Source: Turbatrix aceti
Taxonomy: Eukaryota > Nematoda > Chromadorea > Rhabditida > Panagrolaimidae
Direction: 5' to 3'
NCBI GenBank assembly: GCA_963969345.1
Contig: OZ017769.1
Coordinates: 7,319,725 to 7,383,724, forward strand
Length of the DNA: 64,000 bases
In this document: positions 24,972-37,400 of the stretch, in pieces
Numbering within the stretch: position 1 is the first letter of the stretch
How the letters are laid out: each line of letters begins with the position of its first letter
Notes under the pieces: generated by a model
The model's database searches: none
What the model was told of the DNA's origin: nothing
What the model saw: only the letters and a program-made list of their open reading frames with translations
Made by a program: the position numbers and the translations under genes

Positions 24972-26008
24972 AAAAGCCAAGTTCGAACTTTTCGGCCTTT
25001 TCGAGGTGAGAATGGACTGAGTGATGTGAGTTATGGCTTGCAAAGAGGCAAAACTGGTTGCAAAGCCCTTTCTTTGAGCTGGAATGACGACGACGGCGGA
25101 CCTCGCGCGATTGCACAAAGCACGACCGCCGCCGCCGACGTAATCGCCCTCAAGGACTCCACGATATTCCAGTTTTCGGTGGGGGCGCAGAACCTGTTGA
25201 GGACTGCCAAAAGCCCGGTTGCTGCAAATTCCATTCGAATGAGTGGAGACAGCTTACGCAATATCCTGCTATCACTTTTAGGATCAATCAGAGATCGCTT
25301 GATCTTTTCGAATTTCAACTGTGATCGGTGTAGTCAGTTTGTGCGATCACATTCCAATCAAGCATTTCAAGCATGCGCCAAGTTTTCGACCAAGTCAAAA
25401 TTGGAAATCCAAGCCTTCAAGCCGCTCGACTCGGCTCGATGATCTTTACGCCAAGCACGACAACTTTAGTCAAGGGAACGATTTAGGGAGCACAGCTGAA
25501 AGCAAAAAGGGACTTTGAGGACGATGACTGTCTTGATCCCGGATCCATCAACCGGATATATTGTACGTGCGCGGCGAAGACTTTTGTCTTTGCTTTGCCC
25601 TTTTGGTGAGCTGTTTTGGCAATAAATGGTTATGTGCTTGCTATCTGCTGGATAACATCGCGATGTCATATTTGTTTTTTTAAATTTTAAATTTTAAATT
25701 TTTTTTTAAATTAAAATTTGCAATGTCGTTCTTCTAAAGGTGGTGCTTCAGGACCTTCTCACCGGCTATGCGAACAAAACTGAATCGTAAAGATTACGAT
25801 AAAGCATATTCCAGCTGAGACCACAGATTCTGACAGTTTTGTTTTCCTGAATGTAGTCAGGAATCCTGACACGAAAATTATCAGAGTTGTCTCAAAAAAT
25901 CACAAGTGCCACAAACAAAAACATTTTTATTATCCATACATTATTTCATTGCGGCAAATGGACTCTGTAAGCGTGGTAAGTTCGGTTCATTGAAGGCGAG
26001 ACAGGTGG

Positions 26009-26878
26009 TCAGTCGTACTGTCGGCTGCGCTTGGAGAGAAGAGCGCTGACGGCGTAGAGGATCGCGTTGACCAAGCAGAAGAACTGAAACAAACACGCTT
26101 GCTGATTTTGAGCGAAATTTTCACACGAAGCATTTATCTCACCGCTGCAAAGCCCCATTCGTAAATCATGCGACAGCCATTGTGAATGATGCCGTCGCCG
26201 CCGATGTCGTTGCAGTTATTGGACCACGCACCGGTTGCGTAGAACGCCTCGAGGAGGCAGAAGACGAGGAAAAAGACGGCGCAGAGAATGGAAAACACAA
26301 AGTCCTGCAATGGAATGGGTGCGATGAATGAATGAATGGGCAAACAGAAATCGGGCAAAGAGGTGCAGCGCTCGTCAAAGGTGTCCAATTATGAATTGGC
26401 TCATGTCTCATGGCGTCCAGTCAAAAACCCCAGATTTCTGGTGTCCACAGACCGCGTTCGTTTGAACAAGAAAAGAAAAAAAGTTGGACAAACTCACAAA
26501 TGCTCGCCAAGGGAAAAAGCTGAGATGGGTTTCGTGGAGGTTGAAGAAGAATCCGACGAGGAGCATAAACGTGAAGCAGAACGCGATGCCCGCAAAGATG
26601 AGCAGTACGGTCTGACCAAAGAGGATTCCCTTGAAGGGCCCCGGGCCGTAGACGCTCGTGATGAGACAAACGATGACGAAGGAGATGACGATCTGCACGA
26701 CGCGCAGGATGCCTTCCGGGCGGCAGCAATAGCGATCGTTGATGTGGCCTCCGCCACAGCCGTAGACCGTATCCTCGACGTACTTCTCGCGGACGGTGGT
26801 CGTATGCGTGACGTAGCTGCCGTCGGGTTGCTGCGTCGTGAACGTCTGCTGGCGGGGAGGCACTGGACGAGACGACAT
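26009..26878 (-). CDS. MARVEL-domain tetraspan membrane protein, CMTM-like
   Basis: Exons 26878-26498, 26304-26143 and 26083-26009 join in frame to 205 residues. After a cytosolic N-terminus of about 50 residues rich in Thr and Gln there are four predicted membrane helices: ILRVVQIVISFVIVCLI, TVLLIFAGIAFCFTFMLLVGFFF, FSILCAVFFLVFCLLEAF and FAAFFCLVNAILYAVSALL. The layout, length and short basic C-terminus (LSKRSRQYD) fit MARVEL proteins such as CMTM or MAL relatives, which act in membrane apposition and trafficking. The exact subfamily is uncertain. The extracellular loop before helix 4 has two cysteines (NNCNDIGGDGIIHNGC) that could form a disulfide. Confidence 0.8.
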
Positions 26879-27893
26879 CTTGGATCGCTAAAATGGAGGT
26901 GACTGAAATGAGTCAGGACTTGGCTCGACTTGGTTGGGCTGACGACGCGGTGAGCAAGCAGCACGCGCGCGTGTGAATGGCCACCGGCACGCCGCCGCCG
27001 CTAGCACGCATCCCCACCTAGCAAGGCGGGGGTTTGTTTGTTTGCCTGCCTGCCTGCTTCGGGCGTCGGCGTCAGCGTCGTTATCACCGCTCACCGCTCA
27101 CCTGGGCGCACACGTACAGCCATCACACGTTACGGGCGCGGCTGCCTTGTATCGCGATTGCGGTGGTGGCTCTTGCGCAGTACCACCAACGCCACCGCCA
27201 CCGCGTCCAAACTGGTCCCCGTTACTTACACGGCCCACGGTCGCGGCCGCAGCCACGATCGCGGTCGGCCGTAAACCAGTCGTCAACAAACAAGGGCAAA
27301 CAATGCCGCCGCGTGGAGGTCGGGTCGGTCGCCTCGAGTCGACGCCCCTTCTTTCCTTCGCTTCGTCGGCAGAAAAGTCATTCCGCTGCAAGGATGATCA
27401 CGCAACAGCGTTTCGCCGCACACCCCTTTCCCGTTAAGGTCAACGGTTCGTACAATCGATCACAACACCTGCCTTACCTGCCCCACCTGCCTTCCTTCTT
27501 GTAATTGAGTTGCGCTCCTCCTGTTGTTGTACAACAACAAAATTCTGGTGTTGTTTTTTTTTGCAAAAAACCCATCCGCCAATTTTTTTGTACCGCCAAT
27601 CAAAGTTTTCCCTTTTCAAAGCGCCCGAAGCAAAAAAAAACCACTTTTCTTCGAATCTCGCAAAGTCAACGCCTTTGCAGCCCCCAAAAACGTGTGTCAT
27701 TCTTGTCATTGTTACAAATCTGACAAACCAATTACTTTGGACAAATATGAACGCATTAGTTATATTTTTGACCGGCAAAAAAAGGAAGACGAAGGAAGAC
27801 GAAAAAGAATGAAGGTAGATGCTTCTGCTTTTTTTCTGTGGTTAATGAACCTCTTGCAAACCCGGTAAGCCCTGTTCCCTGCTGCCTGCGGGA
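26879..27893. other. Intergenic region between the MARVEL gene and ACC
   Basis: Upstream of the MARVEL gene and downstream of ACC on the same strand. GC-rich, with tracts such as CCACCGCCACCG. No coding exon recognised. Confidence 0.5.
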
Positions 27894-30800
27894 CTACGCA
27901 CTCAGCAGACTCTGCCGTTCGGCGTCGTCCAGCGACGAGAGCACGGTCCTGACCAGGGAAAGCCGGGAAGACGGGTCGCATGATTGCACGATGGACTCGA
28001 TGAGTTGGGTGCGAGCTTCGGCATCAAGAACCGACAATTTTCTGAAAAAAAAACAAAACCGTTTTTGATGTCAAAATAAGCCAAAAACTCACAGAAGGAA
28101 GACATCAGTCGTCCGTTGAGAGTCGGCAAGCGTCAGAGCGCGTTGGAACTCGAAGCTCGCGGCGAAGGTCTCGAGTGGCACCGGATCGTAGACAAACTGG
28201 GACGGAGTGGTCTTGGACGTGTTGTCCAGGCGGAAGGAGACGCCGTTGACTGAAAGCTGGTCGTCGACCCACTTGCAGGCCTGGGTCAGACGATCCACCG
28301 TTAGAGGATGGTTGGAGGCGGTCGTCGACTTCAGGTAACGCCGGGCCATGTTAAAGCGTGTTGTCTGGACGCGCAGGAGACGGTGCAGGTAGTTGCGGGC
28401 GTCGTGCCATTGAATGTGGTCCTGAAAAACACGGTGCAATGATAAAACGAACAAAAATGAGGGGAAATTTGCAGTAATGACGTCAAAATTGACACAAAAA
28501 CAAAAAAAAAAAAACAAAAAAAATGGAAAAAAAACGAAAAAATAAAACTCGGGCACTTACGTGAATAGCGCCCTTGGCCAGCATCCTGATGCTCGTGTCA
28601 TGCAGATCAGCGAACTTGACAGCCACGGTTCTGTACACGGGAAGGAGCTGCGTCTGTCGCTGGGAAATCTGCTTCTGAATCGCCTTCTTGCCAGCTTCGG
28701 TGGTCTCCTTCGCGAGGTCAGCGTTAAAGGAAGCGAGGGTGGCATCGCACTTCGCCATGAGGACAAGCAGGTCTCGTTGGCGGAACTTGATCTCGACAAT
28801 GCCGTCAGGCTCGAGCACTCCACCGCGAGAGTCTGTGTCCGCGAGCATCGTGATGCACGTCGGATTGATCTGGGTGTCCAGGACGGCCCACGCGCCTCCT
28901 CGGAGCTCTCCGTAGGGCGGGATGTAGACGACGATGGGCTGCGTGTAGGCCTGGAGTGCGTCGACGATGGCAGCGCCGAATTTGAGGACCATTTCGAACA
29001 TGTCTTTCTGGCCTCCGCTGAAGCCACGGATGTTGGCCAGCAGCACGAGGGGCAGGCCTTCGCGGTTGAAATCGTTGATAGCCTCGGCGGTTTTATAGGC
29101 CGAATCAGGGTACCAAACCTGCCCCGCTTGTTGTACCGTTTTTGTCTCGGATTCCGCAGCGCCGGGATCGGCTGGGATTTCGACGGAGACAGTTCGTGTT
29201 TCTACAGCAACGACACCAACTGCCATTCCACAAATTCGAGCGCGGGCAGCGATGATTGTCTTGGCCCAGCCGTCCATGACTTCGTCGAAGGATCCCGCGT
29301 CGAAGAGCCCCTTCGGGCCCCCTGTGCTGCTCGTAGGCGGGTCCAGCACGTCCCGGGGATCGTAGGCGGCCTTCGTCAGGATTGTATCGACTTCACGTTC
29401 GTCGTCATCGACATCCAGACGCCCGGTTGGAAGGTAGGAAATCCAGCGAACAATTTTGATAGCGCCTTCGAGGTCTGATGACGCCACGGAGTGGGAAACA
29501 CCGTTGCGATGCATGATCTGGGTGCCACCGAGCTGGCTGTTCGACGTGTAAATCTCGCGGCCGAGCACCGAGTTGAGTGCGTTCATGCCTGTCAGGATGA
29601 GGTGAGAGTGGTCGACCTGGACGATTCTATGGCTGAGACGAGCGGCGTAGGCGCCGATGCCGACCGCTCTGCCGGTGACGAGGCAGTACGTAGGCACGCT
29701 CTGGTACGCAGCAGAAGTCTCGCCCGCTATGAGACCGCTTCCGACGAGATTTTCAACTCCAATGTCATCTTCCTTACCGACGACGGCATCGATGACCAAA
29801 GTGCCATCAACGGAGTGGGACTTGACCTGGTTCAGCAGTTTTTCATCGACTGGAGCTTGATCATCAAAGCAGAGGTCAGAAAAGCCTTCTTCGGGCCGTT
29901 CGGCATCCTTCCAGATAACTCCCAGTCTTTGTTTGACATCAGCGGCAAATCCGATGCGCGCGCCGCTGTTTGCAGCGACGTAGACCCTGGGAAGATCGTG
30001 GAGACGGGAGTACTCGCTCGCGCGGTGGTAAAGTCTGTGTTCGCGCATCGAAAACGATCCCATTTGGAAAGTGATGTCGTTCGCGATGGTGATGACTTCG
30101 CGGCCAGAGGGGAGGTCGGGTGTATAGAGCTTCATGACCCAGGCGACCATGCCTCGGGGGGCAGGACGGGTCTCGCCGGACTCCAGCAGCCGAATTGGGC
30201 TCTCTTCGTCATCCAGGACCAATTCCTCAGTTTTGCAGAAGACGGCCGGGTTCAGTGTGTGCAGGCCAGCTTGTTGTTCGGGGGTCAGCTTTTGTACAGT
30301 CCTACAACGACATTTTCAGTTAAAAAAAAGGCAAAATTTCGGTCAAAACCCAAACTTTTGAAAAATCAGAAAAATAAAACATAAAAACGTGTAAAAAATG
30401 TGATTTTGACTCTTTTTGAAAGATTTGAAGCTCAGTTTTAGCGCAGGGCTGAGGCGGATTTTCCGGGCCCAATTTAAGCCGGTCCAAGACAATTTTAACC
30501 CCTGGTCCTAACAAAAAGATAAAAAAAACTCACAGTGAGTACGCGTTGGGGCTCTGCTGTTGGTAATCGTGCCACAAACGAAGAACTGCGTAACCGAAGA
30601 CCGTTGGCAGATCGTAGCAATACGTAGTGCCCAGTCGATGAGCGAGTGCCCGCTTCTTCTGAACGACAGGGTTGTCGATGGGGTGGTGGATCGCAGAGGC
30701 GTCAGCGCCGTCGAACTTGGCAGTGCCATCGCCGACTACGGTCAGCTTGCCGTCGGCTGTGATGCGGTAGAGCGCGAATTCGGGAATGACACCGGTCTCG

Positions 30801-33800
30801 TTCGTGTAAATGACTCGAAACGGGTTTGCCTAAATTTAAAATATTACAACTCCATAAAAAAAATTTGAAAAACCACTTACCGTAACTTTGAATGCCACTT
30901 CAACCTCGGTAACATGCAATCGCGTCAGGAGAGTGTCAAAAGCAAAAAGGACGTCGTGAATGACCGCTCCACAGTCTTCAGCGTCGGAAAGGGTCGATGA
31001 ATCTTCCTGTTCGAGGCAGACAAACACGTGGTTGCAGTCGTAGGCTACTTTTTTGTCCGCTTCGTGGACAGCGACACGCAGAGCACCACAGACACCGTCG
31101 ATGGCATCAGACAGACGACTTTTCAGTGCATCCGAGCTGCTAAAAATCACCAATGCTCAAAATGCCACAAAAAGTGCCAAAAACCAACCTCGCGCCTTTC
31201 GGAAGAGAAATAACCGCCCGGATAAAAAGTCGACGGATTCCGCCAACATCGTCGGCCGTGTAGAGCACCGTAGACGACAGAGAAGATGCATCGCCGTCTC
31301 CGAGGGTCAGCCTAGCCGCGTTGGAAGGCAGACGGCGGATCTGGAGCAAGTCATCGAGGGACTCGGTTTCGTAGAGCGTGGTCGTTGCCTTCTGGGCGTG
31401 GCTCAGCGCAGTTCGAACGTAGAGAGCGATTTTTTCCTTTTCAGCGTTGAGCAGGTTGCTGATTTGCTTGAGCGTTGGTTTGAGGGCCAGAAGCATGTCT
31501 GGGTCGAGTCGAGAGACGAGTTCGCGGACAAAGATGTCCCTGCCCTGTCCGTTTTTATGGGCGTAGATCATGCGAACTGCCTCGTTTTCGTCGGTCGTCT
31601 GAAAGTTCAACATTTTTATAATGTTTAAAAAAAAATCAAATTTTGACAAAAATAGAAAAATAACGTTCAAAATAACAAAATTTGAAAATTAATGTAACGA
31701 TTTTTTTTCGGTAAAAAAATTCGGTTTTGGGTCCGATAACCCAAAAAATTTCCGAAACCGATAACACAGTTTATAAAATATTGGCACAGAAAAAATACTC
31801 ACGAGAGATTTTACGGTAGACACAGCGGTATCGTAAGACGCGCTCTGGAACGGCATTTCAGCTCCGACAAAAGCGTTGAGCAATTCACCAATGACGAGTT
31901 TCTTGTGCCCAGCCAGGCCCGAAACAAAGCGCTCGGCAGTCGCCTGCAGTTTCTCAAAATGCGGTCGTTCAAGGCCGACAGTAGCCGGGTTCAGCGTGGC
32001 AAGATAGTCATCGAGCACTTCCAAAAGATGACTCGCCGGGAACCTGTCGCCAGAATCATTCAGCAGTGCATCAACATTAGCCGCTGTTTTGGGAGACTGA
32101 ATTCTCGCCCGGACGACGTGAAGTACCGATCGATAGAGCGCAAACGGCAGCTGGGGGTCGGCGAGGAGGGCAAGAAGTTGGTCGACGACATCGGTCGTGT
32201 GCTGTTTCGCGAGCGATCCTGGAACCGCGTAGCCGGCGAGAATGTCGTGGCAGGACGCGATGAGCTGTTCAAAGCGAGTATCCAGACGGACAACTTTGGT
32301 GTTTTCGTCGCGAAGCGGATGATCGGCGAGAGTGCGCCAGTCCTCGAATACGCTGTCGAATCGCGTCGGCCGAGCTGCGCTGATGTCCGCTCCGACTTCG
32401 AGGCGAGCGATCACGCTGCCGGGGAAGAGGACCTGTCCGGGTCGGGCGACCTGAATGAGCCGACCACCGACTTTCTTGATGTCCATGGCGATGACCATCT
32501 TCATGGACTCCATCTCGGCGAAGACTTCACCGACTGCGAGGGCGTCGCCGTCGGATTTGAGGTACTGGAGAAAGCGGCCGGCGTTGCGAGAAATCAGAAC
32601 GCTGGGGTCGTTTTCTTTTTCGAAGACAGTCAGATTGTGGCCGATTGTTACTTTGAAGCGTTCCATCTGAAAAAATGATTTTTGTAAAGTCGGAAGTCGG
32701 TCTCAAAATAATTTTTTTTGACATTTATGTATTAAAAAAAATTTTAAGTAATTTTTTTGACCATTTTTTTAGAAAATTTTCTGAAGTCATTTTTTAATTA
32801 TGCTGAGGTAAAAAAAATATGAAACACAAAAACGTCCAAAAATTAAACTTAAAAGAAAAGACTTTCGAATTTTTTTTCTGATTTTTTTTATCGGCCCAAA
32901 ATTCTCAGGCCGGCCGAATTTTGCACCGCGACGGAAAAAATTTAAAAAACCAACCTCTTCATCCAAATGGCACTGGAAAACGCGTCCATCGTATTCGACG
33001 AGGATGCCACCGTCCGACTCAAAAGCATGAATGAGTGTTCGTGTGTGCCGACCGTTAACACCGATAAGGAAGTTCTTCGGACCGTATCTCGCGACCTCGA
33101 CGTCAAATTTGACGTTCTTATGGACCAGCTCCAGAACCAAGTTTTCGGTCAATCCGGTAGTCGGCAGCACCTGTCCCCGTGAGATCGCGGCCTGGAAGTC
33201 GCCAAACTGAGCCTGCATGCGCGCGTTGCCGATGACGGTCGCTCCGACGGCGATCTTGATGTCCAGGGGGTGTTCTGGCTGTGATTGGACCCGGGCGGCG
33301 ATGCGTTCATCGAGCCAGCCCGTGTGATACGTGTTCTGCTCAAATTCATGGTCCTTGAGGAGGCCGACGAGGTAGTTCACCTGGGATTGGAAAGATGCGC
33401 GAAGTTCGAGTTGTTTGAGCGCGCAGACGAGATTGGAAATAGCCTCGTGGCGGGTGTTTCCTTTCGCAAAAACGTGCCCAAACTGAGAATCTGCGAATTC
33501 GTGAACTTTTCCGGTTGGTTGGACAGAAAAATAGCCCCAGACCGCCTGATTTGAGTGGAAATTGAGCACTTCGACCTGGCCGCTGGCCGGGCGGAAGCCC
33601 TCGGCGGGGTCTTCGCTGGTGATTCTCGCAGCGATGACGGTGCATTTTGTGTCCGTGCGGACCTGGTCATTGGGCAGAGGTGTGACACCGTACCTGTCCA
33701 GGCCGTAGAAGAGTCTGATGTCCAAAATTCGATGAAGAGGAAGTCCCATCGCGATTTGGAGCTGGACAGCAGGGATATTGACGTCAGTGACCATCTCTGT

Positions 33801-35207
33801 GCACGGATGTTCGACTTGGAGACGAGGATTGAGCTCGAGGAAGAAGTACTGATTCGTCGAGGGAAGGTACATGTACTCGACCGTTCCGGCAGAAACGTAG
33901 CCAACGCGCTTGGCCAGATTGACAGCGTCCTGCTGCATGCCGCGAAGCACGCTCGCTGGTGCAATGCCCGCAGGGGCTTCTTCGATGATTTTCTGGCACC
34001 GGCGTTGAACCGAGCAATCCCGAGTGAAAAGTGGCACCACATCTCCGTAGTGGTCAGCAATGAGCTGGACTTCAATGTGTCTGGCGTTCTCGAGACATTT
34101 CATGAGAAAAACCGGACTGCCGGGGACTTCTGCCTGAACGCGGTGGAAATTGACGACAAAATCCTTCTCAGAAGAGCATTTTCGGATGCCTTTGCCGCCG
34201 CCGCCCTCGCTGGCCTTGATCATGATGGGGTAATCGATCTGCTTGGTCTTGAGGCATTCAAGGGCCTCTTCTGCGGTCGAAACTGTGGCCAGGGTGAAGA
34301 GATCGTCGCTGACGCTGAGTTTATCGGTAGCATGGTCCGGGATGCGGACTCCCGAGCCGGACCATTCAATTGTGGGAATGTCGACGGTCTGGGCGATGAT
34401 CGTAGACGCGATTTTGTCACCCAGCGCAAACATGGCATCCGCGGGAGGACCGATGAAGGCGATGCCGTGTCGGGAGAGTTCAGTCGGGAGCCGGGGGTTC
34501 TCGCTGGCATGGCCCCAGCCGGCCCAGACTGCATCGACGCCGCAGCGAACAGCGTGCTCGATGATTTCGTCGACGTTGGCGTAATTGTTTGTATTCGCGC
34601 CGGAGGGGGAGAAGACAATGCCGTCGGCGAGTTTGAGGTATTCTGAAAGGGTTGGGCATTGATTCGGGACATTTTTTAGTGTTTCTACAGGGGAAAAATG
34701 TTTTTTGACCCTTCAAAGTACATAGGACATTTCCGGAGGTCAAAGTTCAGTTTTTTGCAAGACAGCCGGCTTTATGGCACCACCCCGGTGCTCGGGGCCT
34801 CGGTGTCGCCGCGAGACAGACCAAACAAGTTCGTTCCTTCCCTTTCTGATACCCCAAAAACCACCAAACTGACCTGCACGCGAGGCGACTTCTTGTTCCG
34901 TCGTCATGCAGATAAACTTGACAATGCGGTCGTCTTTGAAAACCTGCATCAAAAATCTGCGCATTGATGTGATGCACTTGACAGCGGCGATTCCGTTGGT
35001 GGCAATAAGGATCTTTTGGATGTACCGGGCCTTGGAGGGGCTCTCAGCGAAGAAATCAACGAAACTCTTGACGGTCGGGAAGACGCGGTCCACGACGGCG
35101 GGCTCGGTGAGGGCCTTGCCATGATGGTGGTGGTGGTGATGGCGGAAGAGGTCGCCGCTCGTCAGCGGGAGTGGTTCAAAGGCTCGCAATTCGAAGGGAC
35201 CGGGCAT
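27894..35207 (-). CDS. ACC: Acetyl-CoA carboxylase, multidomain eukaryotic type
   Basis: Nine exons, 35207-34874, 34642-32955, 32666-31803, 31598-31189, 31139-30881, 30829-30534, 30301-28561, 28421-28093 and 28041-27894, join in frame to 2022 residues. The cytosolic enzyme makes malonyl-CoA from acetyl-CoA, the committed step of fatty acid synthesis. Domains in order: biotin carboxylase (KILIATNGIAAVK at about 65-77, WGHASENP, ATP-grasp loop GGGGKGIRK at 258-266); biotin carrier with EMESMKM, biotinylated Lys about 730; a central region of about 550 residues; and the carboxyltransferase from about residue 1300 (GMVAWVMKLYTP, YVAANSGARIG, FSGGQKDMFEMVLKFGA, ELRGGAWAVLD). It is roughly 300 residues shorter than human or fly ACC, mostly in the central region and N-terminus. 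Seven consecutive histidines occur at 23-29. I see no AMPK-type SMSGLH site in the N-terminus. An acceptor at 35209 implies a 5' UTR or further 5' exon. Confidence 0.95.
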
Positions 35208-37400
35208 CCTGTAAAACAAGAAAGAACGGGATGACAATTGTGAATGAATGAGTCTCGGATGCTTTAAGGTAGATGGATGGGGACCGAGAGAAAGAAGCCA
35301 CCCCTCGATGCTTATAACCAGCCCTCCTCGGTGGTAGGGGGGGGGGGAGGAAAGGACAGGAGACAATCACGCCATATCACTCTGCTGGTCGAGGTTTATC
35401 GGTGCTACACAAAGTACGACACAGAGAACAGTTCGGGGTAGATAGCCTCAAAAAGAAGACGGTGATGGTGGTGATGACGACGCGGGCAGCGGGGCTATCG
35501 GCTGATCGACGCGCGCCTCCTGCCAGCAGCAGCGTCCGCGCGTCGATCAGTCCGTCACTTCTTCTTCACTTGCAAGCAATTGCATTCATTTTTCGCATTT
35601 TTCGACTCGCGTCACCGTTCAAACCCATAAAAAACGAGGCAAACTTACATATTTTCTCCCCCGCAAAAAAAAGGGCAAAAAATACACATGTTCCTAAAAC
35701 TGCTTTTTTCGACTGGAATGGATTCTGTCAAAGTTCCGCCGACTCACTTCCGCCCAGGTAAACAGAAAGGCGAGTGACGTGTGCCTCTGACGATCGCCTG
35801 AGGGAGTGAGTAAAATAAAAAGTAAACTGTTGCCTGAGATCCCAATCTCTCAATTTGGGAGGACAACAAAAAACAAAAACACAAACACACATGAACTGTA
35901 GCCAGTTGTTAGTTTTTTAAAAAAAAAAGTTCGAGAACAATCACATTTGTGCTCCTGCTCCCGTTTGAGTCACACATGTGTGGTAAAAGTTGTCCGCGAT
36001 CAAATAAAACACCACCTAGGGGCCCCTAAATGTTCATTCTCCTCCAGAAAAGACAAATAGGGACTAGAAAAAAGCGCCAGAGTTTTTTCTAGTCCCTGGA
36101 TTGGATTCAGCACCCAGGTGGCCAGGTGGGGGCCTCGTGAGAACAAATGAACCCAGACGGCAAGAAACAACACAGCCCTGTTCTCGGGAGTATAACTGGT
36201 CTCATCTTGGGGTATTTTGCGCGACACAGAGAATAAATTGTTGGATTGCGCTCAAAAAAAGTCACAAGAATATCCTCCATGCATATCCATCCGCCTGATC
36301 TGGTGCGCGAGTCGAGGCGAGAATGAACAGAGAACCCGACGACGAGAGCGAGAGCAGACGGAGTCGAGACAGAAAAGGCGAGGGAAGGCGACAGACGTGT
36401 CATGTCGCAAGAACACCAAAACGACGTTTCTGAGTACATTTTGCTTGTTGCTTGTTGCGCCCTTGTTGAATTCCATCCATGACAAAGGAGGGAAAGGGGG
36501 CACAACACAAGACAACACAACGCGTGCATGACACCCTATGCGCGAGTTTTCTGATCTGGGGAGATAACAAATTACCCGGCGCCCAACTCCGATACCGAGT
36601 CCGAGTCCAAGCATGTGGACACAAAGCACCGGGTAGCGAGGCATGCACGTGTTGGCCCACGCGACAGGCAGAAGGGCTAGCTAGCACCTCTCATATTTTT
36701 TGTTTGTCGATTTTCGCTGGCGAGAACAAAAATGGTCTGATTGCTCACGATACACCTGTACCTGGTGAAAAAACCCTTAAAGCAGCGGCAGAGCCACTGC
36801 AACTCGCTTATTTTTGTTTTTAAACTGGGTTAAAAGTATTTTGAACAAAAAAAAACCAAAATAAGTTGCATGCAAATGGCCCAAAAATAAAAAAATTATA
36901 TAAAAAAACCGTACAAAAATCAAATGACAAACCTGCCACGGGTAGCAAAAAAAGTCAGCGGAAGAGAAAGTGCGTGGTCGAGTCGATGACCTAGGTCGTC
37001 AAATGTCTCAGATGATCGAAACCACAATTCGAACATTGGAAGCAACGACGGTCGGTGTTCGGTGTAATAATTCAGGCGCACGGTTAATTTACCAAGCAGA
37101 TAGATGAGAAGTAGAGCATTTAGCCAGGCACATGGCCTCGCATGAAAAACACGACTTGTGCATAATTCTGACAAACAAAACAATTTTAAAGAGTGCTCCA
37201 AAAATCACCATAACGACTTGATTTCGAAGGAAAAAGTGAACTCACGTTTGAATGACAAAAAAGGCACGCGATGGTCTCTGCGCGAACAAAATTATCGTAA
37301 CCAATTGGTTTTGAAGCGAGCGAAGGCGCGTTTTCTCAAGTTCACTTGTTTTTCGTAATTTTGTGTTCTCTACGCATCCGACTGGATTTGTTTGACCAAA
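35208..37400. other. Divergent intergenic region between ACC and innexin
   Basis: No coding exon recognised. It should include the ACC promoter and first exon on the left and the innexin promoter on the right. A perfect 14-bp hairpin sits at 36060-36096. Confidence 0.5.
36060..36096. repeat. Perfect 14-bp hairpin
   Basis: GGGACTAGAAAAAA at 36060-36073 is mirrored exactly by TTTTTTCTAGTCCC at 36083-36096 around a 9-base loop. A nearby GGGGCCCC palindrome lies at 36019-36026. It could be a small foldback element or an RNA hairpin. Confidence 0.75.

Larger units (their letters stand above)
22065..26008. other. Gene-poor stretch
   Basis: No supportable gene. A 213-codon open frame at 24804-25442 (plus) has no recognisable domain and overlaps open frames on the other strand, so I do not call it. 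The stretch contains a short tandem repeat at 22371-22500, an imperfect foldback at 24906-24971, and an AT-rich TTTAAA run at about 25676-25722. The right edge should include the MARVEL gene 3' UTR. Confidence 0.5.

Noticed and set aside
24804..25442. 213-codon open frame on the plus strand
   Set aside because: No recognisable domain, no splice context, and equally long open frames on the opposite strand; the composition fits chance in GC-rich DNA.
25880..25895. CAGAGTTGTCTC, resembling the end of the MITE at 19982
   Set aside because: No partner end or target duplication nearby; too short to call a solo end.
28561..30384. Frames of about 300 codons antisense to acetyl-CoA carboxylase
   Set aside because: Shadow frames of the ACC exon, which encodes the recognisable carboxyltransferase.
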